In this document: one piece after another, positions 57,693 to 64,000 of the stretch
Numbering within the stretch: the stretch's first letter is position 1
How the letters are laid out: each line of letters opens with the position of its first letter
Source of the DNA: Diploptera punctata
Lineage: Eukaryota > Arthropoda > Insecta > Blattodea > Blaberidae
DNA length: 64,000 nt
Reading direction: 5' to 3'
Assembly: GCA_030220185.1 (NCBI GenBank)
Contig: JASPKZ010004201.1
Coordinates: 432,001 to 496,000 of the forward strand
Made by a program: the position numbers and the translations under genes
Notes under the pieces: model-generated
What the model was told of the DNA's origin: nothing
Databases searched by the model: none
What the model saw: the letters and a program-made list of their open reading frames with translations, nothing else

Positions 57693-58571
57693 TACAGTAA
57701 ACGCTCCTTATTGGCAGTTTCCTTAATCGCATTTTTATTAGTCGCTTGTTAAAATTTTGCGACACGGTTTCTGTTTTTTTTCGCCGATCCAGTCGATATA
57801 TTAGAAGAATTAGTACCCTTTATTAACGCATCGGCAACTTTTTTACTGCGGGAACATGCCAAGGTGGCTTTTACAAAGAATGATTCAAACCAAATACACA
57901 ATAAAATCAAAGTAAGACAAACCTTGTTGTCCCTAAGCCTGAAGTTCGTTGTTAAAAGCCACCGCCGTCGTATTTCACGTGCCGTTATGTCCGTTGAGAT
58001 ATGCAGCCCGCGCCACGATTGGTGTTTTAATTGTTTGAACTTGTCATTCGTTGCGATAAATTTGATTGAACGACACGTGTATCTTCTGCTTTGTTACCAA
58101 TTTATAATGTCGAGTAAAAGGAAAGAAAATTAGTTTCGAAGCGGAAATAAGTAGTGTTGTCGCTTAAAGTAAAATAGAAATGCTTGACCGTTTACGCGTT
58201 GGCGAGTTGTTTTGTGTCTATATCACGCTGTTTCAATGGTAATGAATCAATTGCACGATTCATCAAGGAACCCGAAGACGAAATAAGGAATTCTATCTCA
58301 GAAATAACAGCTGAATATCAATCTGAATTGAAAGACCTTTTAAAAGCGGCAAAACAGGAAAAATTATTAGGTTAAGTTCTTTAAGCCCTTGCCTAACCTT
58401 GCAGTAATAATTAATAGATATTGTTCAAAATCTCTCATTAATTGATTTTATTTTGATTATTTTTATTTTATATTGAAACCTTGGAGCCAATCCCCTATAT
58501 ACAAATTACCATTCCATATTCGCGGCGTATTTGTGGAACATACCCCCGCGAATAAGGAGTTTTTACTGTAT
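57693..58571 (+). mobile_element. pogo/Tigger-like element, internally deleted, TA TSD
   Basis: An 875-bp element (57695-58569) between TA dinucleotides, with termini cagtaaacgctccttattgg and, inverted, cagtaaaaactccttattcg. Inside is the start of a pogo-type transposase and nothing of its DDE domain, so it is non-autonomous. Confidence 0.9.
58107..58375 (+). pseudogene. pogo/Tigger transposase N-terminal fragment
   Basis: Starts MSSKRKEN (58107), and after shifts continues as KIEMLDRLRVGE, FNGNESIARFIKEPEDEIRN and AEYQSELKDLLKAAKQEKL, ending with TAA. This follows the psq/CENP-B type helix-turn-helix order (a K-x-E-hydrophobic helix, then N-E-S----I-K--E--I). Only about 90 residues remain, and at least two shifts break it. 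Confidence 0.75.
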
Positions 58572-58944
58572 TTTAAAATACACACATGAAGAAAACGACT
58601 TTTCGCATAAATATGTGGAAGAAAAGAGTAATAAAGCCGTTATGGCTTTATTCTCTAACACTGGGAACTCCTTGAAACTTAACGAAAACCCAATTAATGT
58701 CAAATATTTGTAACTTATCTGTAACTGAAAATCAGTGGAAATTTCAAGAAGCTGCTCTTCTTCATTTACGCTTAATGTGGAATCTTAAAATTGTTGACTC
58801 ACTCATTACGGAAAAGTTTTGGCGAACCCCTTGAAATATTTTGCGAATTCCCTGGGGGTTGGGAAACGATGGAGTAGAGAATTACATCTATACACCAGTA
58901 CTCTTATAACATGAACTAGCGATATAATGTTTAAGTTAGAAGTA
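58572..58944. other. Unassigned sequence
   Basis: Nothing recognised with confidence. Confidence 0.5.
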
Positions 58945-59325
58945 TCTCATTAACTAACTCACTCGCTCATTCATTCACACACAAGCACTATCCAATCCGG
59001 GGGTTCATGGCCGTGCCTCCCTCAAATCAAGAATGATGTTATTTGCCCATCTCATTATTGATTTACTTACAAGGTATATTCCTTCTAGTTTTCCTAAAAG
59101 AAGTTTCTCTCTTTCATTCCCCGTCCATGCCACATATTTGACAATCGCAGTCTATGACACCTGTTTTATTATATCTGGTTACCTAGAAATATCACATAGC
59201 TCACTGTTATGACTCTTCTCCATTTACCTGTCTGTTCGTCTCTCTTTGGTCTAAAAGTTTTCCTAAGAATTGTATTCTCAAATACTCGTAAAATTGTCTT
59301 CTCTCTTAAATACATGCTCCTTTGT
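58945..59325 (-). pseudogene. NLR-B polymerase C-terminal relic
   Basis: Minus strand: REKTILRVFENTILRKTFRP, KRDEQTGKWRRV, and further left the reverse of the family 3' end (ccatgaacccccggattgga) with a degraded tail. About 70 bp of the KPEGKRPVG region are lost. An old copy. Confidence 0.82.
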
Positions 59326-59469
59326 CCACCCCCCCCCCCTTTGTCCATGTGGACGGATATATATTTCTCAGAAATGTAATCGAAGTGCAGGAGTGTGCCT
59401 ATGTTTAAATTAAACTCCATTCCAGAATTACCGACCAGTCCATTTCTGTATATCCCGCCGACCGAGATT
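59326..59469. other. Unassigned sequence
   Basis: Includes a run of ten C (59330-59339). Confidence 0.5.
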
Positions 59470-60466
59470 CTTTTAGCGTTAATTCAAGAGCCAGCCTAAA
59501 AAAAAAGTATCTTATGTATTGTATACAACCCTCAGAAAATAGGTATTCTCTCCTATCTATAATACGTTCTAAATAATTATGAATACGTTATTGTCGCAAG
59601 GGATTTTAATAGAAACCTTATTCATACTGACTAACCAGCCATACAATGTAATATTTTCCAAAGTTTTAATGTGAGCATTGTTCCTCTTTTTCCCACACAT
59701 CACACTGCTACTACCGACACATTCTGGACTTTTTAGCGATTATACGTCCACAGAAAGTATTGATACATGGGCAGCTTTCTGCTCTCGGCATATCTGCTCA
59801 TGACATTGTTTTCACTTCACTGACAAAAGGAGTTTTAAACTGCTTTTTGCATAGAACCTTACAAAATGTAGGTGTCACTACTATACTAAAATCAGAGCTT
59901 TAGAACTAATTTGGTACATAATATGGAACATTCGATCAGTTGATGAAAAAGTAGAAGAATGTAATACACTGATACTACACCCTACATGATACCATAACAT
60001 CCTTCAAAAACAAACTAAAGAATTATTTAATAACAAACTAACTTATACATCTCACTGATAGTATTCTTTTAACAATTAATAAATTTAATTATGTATGAAA
60101 ATAATATTGAGATTAACAAATATTTTCTCTTGTTTTGTTTTAAATATTGTACAAACGTAAAATTAGTTTTCTATATCTCATTATTTTTCTTTGTTTTATA
60201 AATACATTAGACAGGGACAATTTAATATGTCTTGCTTGTATACATTTTATTATTAGTTTTAGTCTTTATTTTAACTAACATTAATTAGTTGCATTATAGA
60301 TCGTAATATAACATATATCTTTTTGATCATTTTTTTATTTAGCATTTAATATTAGAGTTCATTGTGATTGTTATATTCTGATGTAATATATGTTTGCCCT
60401 GGTGAGTGGAAGAGAAGGCCACATGGCCTTAACTCCACCAGGCTAAATAAATAAATAAATCTAATC
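59470..60466 (+). pseudogene. NLR-G: jockey-like endonuclease piece joined to the 3' end
   Basis: VIVARDFNRNLIHTD is the GDFN endonuclease motif with Gly to Arg. It is followed by PLFPTHHTATTD and VLIHGQLSALGISAHDIVFT (the SDH motif region, with Ala for Asp). After a stop-rich stretch the frame gives HDTITSFKNKLKNYLITN, the usual C-terminal end of jockey-like polymerases. The whole RT is therefore missing between about 59860 and 59990. The 3' UTR ends at gtgagtggaagagaaggcca, catggccttaactccaccag and TAAA units (60447-60466). Confidence 0.8.
60399..60437 (+). other. NLR-G 3' terminal hairpin
   Basis: agaaggcc / ggccttaact can pair around a short loop (AAGGCC-acat-GGCCTT). The same hairpin is at 247-264 and, with changes, at 34873-34888. 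Its place just before the tail fits recognition by the element's own reverse transcriptase. Confidence 0.6.
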
Positions 60467-60977
60467 TATATGTACCAATAAATATCTAACTTGGCCCTTT
60501 CTACCAGGATGAGTAACATACTATGTGAACTTAAGTAAAGGTGAGACAAAGCTTACTGCAAATACAGAAGATACAAAAGTGTGGAGATCGGAAACCATAC
60601 ATACAAACTATATGCAATACCAAACTATGACACTCTCACAATATAATCGGACCTGAAGTAAGTGCGCGGGACACTTGGGGAAATCTCCGTGAAGTAAAAT
60701 CTCTAAAAATGAATCTCAAACTTACTCTACAACTATTTCACTAGTTGCTTTAAGTAAAGATTTACTTTAATGCACTTTATACATTACAGACAAAAAGCAA
60801 AAATAGACATAGTGTTATCTCCAATCCATAGAAAATATAAACTTCATTACTACAATACTGTCCCTATAGACGTTTAAAAATACTCACGTGAAATAAGTAA
60901 ATTTCTCAAGATAGAGATGACATCAGCATTTTAATGTTATTTAATACACAAGTGATCTTCTTGGTGATAAAATATTA
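60467..60977. other. Unassigned sequence
   Basis: About 510 bp, nothing recognised. Confidence 0.5.
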
Positions 60978-61158
60978 AAATATACAGTAAATATGCCCAA
61001 TTCACCAATTAATGATTAAAACGGTCAACATGTTTCTACAGTTAAGAGCTGTCATCCTCAAGACAAGATACTGGTCTTGAGGATGAGAGCTTAGTTGAAG
61101 AAACATGTTGATAATTCTAATAATTAATTGGTAAATTGGGCATATTTACTGTATATTT
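60978..61158. repeat. Long hairpin: ~86-nt arms, 9-nt loop
   Basis: Left arm 60978-61064 and right arm 61074-61158 are inverse copies with several mismatches and small bulges. Outer ends aaatatacag/ctgtatattt, middle aacatgtttct/gaaacatgtt, inner atcctcaagac/gtcttgaggat. It could be a foldback element or an inverted duplication. If transcribed it would form one long stem. Confidence 0.92.
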
Positions 61159-61269
61159 AAATTTTTATGCTAAATAAAATCATTGACATCATACTACCCA
61201 CAGCAACTCATACATTAACACTTCCTTTATAACCTCAAAATTTTATATTATTTATATACATATATATAT
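61159..61269. other. Unassigned sequence
   Basis: AT-rich, ending in a TA run that received SINE-1. Confidence 0.5.
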
Positions 61270-61620
61270 GTCCACCGCTGTGGTCTCGAGGTAGCGTGCT
61301 GCCTTGTCACGCAGCGGGCCCGGGTTCGATCCCCGGTCGGGGCAGTTTTTCTGGGTGAGGTTTTTATCGGGGTTTTTCCTCACCTGTAAGACAAATGTCA
61401 GGAAAACTTTAAGGCCCAAACGGTCCCCGAAATCACATGGCCATCATCCTTATCATTATCATCCTTACCATTATCATTATCATCATCATCCTTCACCGGT
61501 GTGGAAAGCAACGGGAAGCTACCACACCTACACAATTCCCTAGTAAAGCTGCAAGCACAGCATGAAAATGCTATGATTGCAGTGAAGGACCTGCCTTCGG
61601 GCAGAATTACTATGGATGGA
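61270..61620 (+). mobile_element. SINE-1, full length, consensus-like
   Basis: The cleanest SINE-1 copy, with a TA array on each side. Head tccaccgctgtggtctcgag, ATC-rich middle, the block gtgtggaaagcaacgggaag, palindrome agcatgaaaatgct, the hairpin ctgccttcgggcag with a UUCG loop, and tail aattactatggatgga. Confidence 0.96.
61281..61333 (+). promoter_or_regulatory. Internal RNA polymerase III promoter of SINE-1
   Basis: Box A-like TGGTCTCGAGG (61281-61291) and a full-match box B GGTTCGATCCC (61323-61333), 31 bp apart, the tRNA-like spacing. This copy is the most promoter-intact in the window; activity is inferred only. Confidence 0.75.
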
Positions 61621-61645
61621 TATATATATATATATATATATATAA
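61621..61645. repeat. TA array
   Basis: About 12 TA units directly after the SINE-1 tail. Confidence 0.93.
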
Positions 61646-62340
61646 TGATTTCACTGATTAACATCCTTCTGACATTATCTAAAGTTTTGGAATATATTGC
61701 ACATAAACATATGACTTAATATCTCTAAATATATAGCATCCACCAACCTTATTAATCCGGCTTTAGATCTGATCGTAGTACAGCCACAGCTATGCTAAAC
61801 ATCATTGAAGATAATCATGAGGTCATGGACATACGTGAATTGACTCATTTAACTATATTAACTTCAACAAATCTTCTGACACTGTAGACCACGACTTACC
61901 TATGGTAAAGCTCAAGCACCTATGCCTGTCTGACACCGGTATGATTCATCTCTGCACGGTGCCAACAATATGTTTCATTAAACCCTAAATCCTCATCTGG
62001 CGCAACGTGCAGGAGGTAGTCCTCGAAGTCATCATTCTCGGATCTCTTACTTTTTCAATCTATATCAATGACTTATCAACTATATTAAAACACTCCGTTA
62101 CAATTTCTATGTTAACGATCTACAAATATAACTACATTCGCCTCCTGATTATCTCTGTAACAGCTTGATAAACAACTCTTATTATTCTACTACTTTCTTT
62201 CACTGTAGCCGCTGCCTTTCCTATATTTCTCTCCCTGGATGTATCAGGGGTTGCTGAACACTTGACAAATTTAAGTCACGCTTATACAATTACTTGTTGT
62301 TAAATAATATTTTTTCTCTGCAATAAAATATGGACTATTC
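61646..62340 (+). pseudogene. NLR-G-like (jockey-type) reverse transcriptase relic
   Basis: Successive frames give LLTLSKVLEYIAHKHM, SGFRSDRSTATAMLNIIEDN (RT motif with S-FR---ST), a shifted KSSDTVDHDLPMVKLKHLCL, YFFNLYQ- where RT motif B would follow, and RYNFYVNDLQIYLHSPPDYL in place of the FADD box (Val-Asn-Asp). A final FKSRLYNYLLLNNIFSL is the C-terminal end. About ten stops or shifts. It is the RT part missing from the NLR-G copy at 59470. Confidence 0.72.
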
Positions 62341-62411
62341 TGTCATTGGCGTTTTTATTTTCATATTTACATTTTATTAGTTAAATGTAGAGTAAATGAA
62401 AGTAAATCAAC
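62341..62411. other. Unassigned sequence
   Basis: Short gap. Confidence 0.5.
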
Positions 62412-62856
62412 ATATGTTATAGATCTTCTTCTTCTTCCTTCCAAGTATTAGACCAAGGCCTGTTACGATCCTATAGAAAATTTTTCCTCCAGCGTTTCAT
62501 AGGATGGCCCAGTGATCTTTGTCATCTTATATAATTATAAACAGCTTTGGGGATCCGATTTGAACTCATTCTTTTTAGATGGTGTTTCCAATTTAGTTGG
62601 TACTGTTTAATATATTCCAAAATTGGCTTAGTCTTCAATTGTTTTAAGATATCGGTGTTCTTTTTCCGATCCCATCTGGTGTAACCAGCTGTTCTGCGCA
62701 TGAATCTCATTTCACAAGCCGTTATTCTGCTTTCATGTTGTCTTTTTAGTGCCCATACTTCACTACCATAGGTCAACACTGGTCTAGCCAAAGTGTTATA
62801 TAAACGTAACATGGTGTTTTTTTGTGCAAGGGATGGTTTCATTATATATTATAGAT
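62412..62856 (-). pseudogene. NLR-C 3' part, ~13-bp TSD
   Basis: The insert 62425-62843 lies between atatgttatagat (62412-62424) and atatattatagat (62844-62856), 12 of 13 identical. The minus-strand frame 62842-62522 is open for 106 codons: MKPSLAQKNTMLRLYNTLAR, GSEVWALKRQHESRITACEM, RFMRRTAGYTRWDRKKNTDI, YQLNWKHHLKRMSSN. It ends with the reverse of a GAAGAA tail at 62425-62445. A stop replaces the RGRRSLGRP segment. Confidence 0.93.
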
Positions 62857-62860
62857 AACA

Positions 62861-63135
62861 CTACCTTGGTACATCACAGCGCTTCTCGGGGAGAAATTTT
62901 AAGGTAGGTTTCGGCATAAAATGGTTGACAATTCCCTTGTATGTTATAATAATCATATATTTTTTAATTATATACACGCAATACAATTATTACATATATT
63001 ATAGATAACAATTGTATTGCATGTATATAATTTAAAAAGATATATGATTATTGTAACTTACAAGGGAATTGTCAACCATTTTATGCCGAAAGCAACCTTC
63101 AAATTTCTCCCCGAGAAGCGCTGTGATGTACCAAG
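62861..63135. repeat. ~270-bp palindrome
   Basis: Arms 62865-62988 and 63010-63135 are inverse copies (about 90 percent) around a 21-nt spacer. Each arm holds one terminus of the MITE at 63061 plus about 50 bp of its outer flank. A 17-bp direct repeat atatattatagataaca stands at 62844-62860 and again at the centre (62994-63010). Confidence 0.93.
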
Positions 63136-63477
63136 CTTATCTGCTGCTTTTAATATCAAAGCACAGGTATCGAAGCCGGAATCCAGCAAATGGTAGCCCA
63201 CTATGCAAAGCAGATGGGCGTCCCTGCATCGGCTAGAGCGGAATGGAGTGAAGCCGGACACGGCAGACGACACTTTGCCAGGCTTATCCAATCGACGACG
63301 TCAGCAGTTATATTAATTCCCTGTAGTTTAAATGAGATATTTGGTGCCGGATTTTACTGCCTTGCAGTTAAAAGCGGTAGATATTTTTTGGACACGGCCT
63401 TCGTTTCATCACAACGCTTCATTGGGAGAAATTTCAAGCTAGGTTTCGGCATACAATGGTTGTAAATTCCCTTGTTA
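63058..63477. mobile_element. MITE with ~70-bp TIRs and TTA flanks
   Basis: Element 63061-63474 (414 bp) between TTA trinucleotides. Termini caagggaattgtcaaccat and, inverted, caagggaatttacaaccat continue about 70 bp inward (ttatgccgaaa / tttcggcata, ttctccc / gggagaa). The GC-richer centre has no recognisable protein. TTA flanks would fit PIF/Harbinger-type insertion, but termini do not prove it. Confidence 0.82.
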
Positions 63478-63504
63478 GATACAATACTAATTATTACTGT
63501 AATG
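63478..63504. other. Spacer
   Basis: Short unassigned sequence. Confidence 0.5.
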
Positions 63505-63994
63505 CCGCGCGCTATCAGGGGTCAGTTTTCACGCTGTTTTGGTAATAAAACAGATGATCGTGTAATACTCCACAATAACGTTATTTAAATCTCTTCCTGA
63601 CATTTCACTAACAAATTGCAGTAATAAATATATTTTTTTGAAGTTTATATATCACACAATAATTTTAACTCTAACGAGTCCTCTCGCCAAAGTTTCATAT
63701 CTTTCACAGTTCGCTGTATCGCTATCACTTCACAACTGACTAGCTCTCGATCCTCGCAGTAATTTACATTTCTCATCTCCCGACCGAGATCTTTCCAGTA
63801 TGAACATTTTTGGCATCAGTATTTCTCGACAGGGAGGGTCGAGGCTTGGAGAAACCTCAGGAAAATAAATTCCAGACGCATCGATGATCTGCGCGGGTCT
63901 TTGGAGTCGCGAGTCGGCGACTCACACATCTATTTCTAGCAATGTGAGACCACTCACACGCGAAACTCAAACGCCGTTATTGCGATGCGTCACA
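63505..63994 (-). mobile_element. LTR-like sequence related to the solo LTR at 48593
   Basis: On the minus strand it begins TGTGACGCATCGCAATAACG, aligned with TGTGGCGCGTCGTAATAACG, and continues with gtcgccgactcgcga and agacccgcgcagatcatcga (compare gtcgctgactcgcgg, ggcccgcgcagactatcga) and an initiator-like gctagtcagttgtg. The 3' end near gacccctgatag is approximate. Because the window stops six bases later, a solo LTR cannot be told from one end of a longer element. Confidence 0.6.
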
Positions 63995-64000
63995 GTATAT

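Noticed and set aside
56020..58880. Inverse pair of cgaacccctt-type segments (about 56060 and 58830) as element ends
   Set aside because: The similarity is short and patchy, and the sequence between is already explained by separate elements.
60978..61158. Hammerhead ribozyme within the long hairpin
   Set aside because: The wording ...GGATGA...GAAAC is superficially similar, but the invariant CUGAUGA core and a cleavage site are not present.
61270..61345. SINE-1 heads (and SINE-2 to SINE-5 heads) as tRNA genes
   Set aside because: Box A and B are present, but the heads run on into conserved SINE bodies, recur in many copies, and do not form a full cloverleaf acceptor stem.

Overview
This window looks like AT-rich, non-coding DNA from a large-genome insect. 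I recognise no host gene, no rRNA, no functional tRNA and no conserved intron-exon structure. Nearly everything that can be named is a transposable element (TE), a relic of one, or a microsatellite. The evidence is animal non-LTR retrotransposons of several clades, tRNA-derived SINEs, Tc1/mariner/pogo DNA transposons with TA target duplications, LTR-like sequence and very long (ATT)n arrays. From memory, the SINE and RTE-like sequences resemble repeats of cockroaches and other Polyneoptera; that assignment is inference.

Family names used here are local labels. SINE-1 (about 330 bp, tRNA head, GGAT tail) has about twelve copies. SINE-2 (about 380 bp), SINE-3 (about 330 bp) and SINE-4 (about 285 bp) have two to four each. 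Non-LTR retrotransposons (NLR): NLR-A (15028-19761 and 28037-28520) has ORF1 and an endonuclease-RT; NLR-B is RTE-like with TAGT or TAAG tails and about nine copies; NLR-C has a GAAGAA tail; NLR-D carries a WYGH motif; NLR-E has a FADDQ RT; NLR-F is I-like with RNase H; NLR-G is jockey-like with a conserved 3' hairpin; NLR-H is R2-like. DNA transposons are a Tc1-like element (53578-55086), an internally deleted mariner (35966-36849), a mariner transposase relic (29245-30270), an internally deleted pogo/Tigger (57695-58569), a zinc-finger-bearing element (7871-9431), and several TIR or foldback elements without coding capacity.

Layout: 0-7.4 kb SINEs, an R2-like relic and NLR-B; 7.4-9.4 kb NLR-B broken by the zinc-finger element; 9.7-14.7 kb SINEs, tandem repeats, NLR-C and NLR-E; 15.0-19.8 kb near full-length NLR-A; 20-28.5 kb NLR-B, SINEs and two tandem copies of a 0.6-1 kb TIR-like repeat; 29-36.9 kb mariner relics, NLR-B, a cysteine-knuckle protein relic and a MITE; 37-47 kb NLR-D, microsatellites, a 320-bp polypurine tract, NLR-F and a diverged tandem array; 47.5-52.2 kb NLR-B (longest copy) inside a large inverted repeat, and a solo LTR; 52.6-55.4 kb NLR-E with SINE-1 and Tc1 nested in it; 56-64 kb the third TIR-like repeat with three nested insertions, pogo, NLR-G, two long palindromes and a second LTR-like sequence.

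The genes do not form a pathway. The window records successive insertions, many datable by nesting and by intact target-site duplications (TSDs). I found no new defence or enzymatic system. The most notable signals are NLR-A ORF1 and ORF2 in one frame separated only by a TAG codon, long near-perfect palindromes near 61.07 and 63.0 kb, conserved 3' hairpins in SINE-1 and NLR-G, and oriented GATGGCGCA-type repeats around the zinc-finger element.
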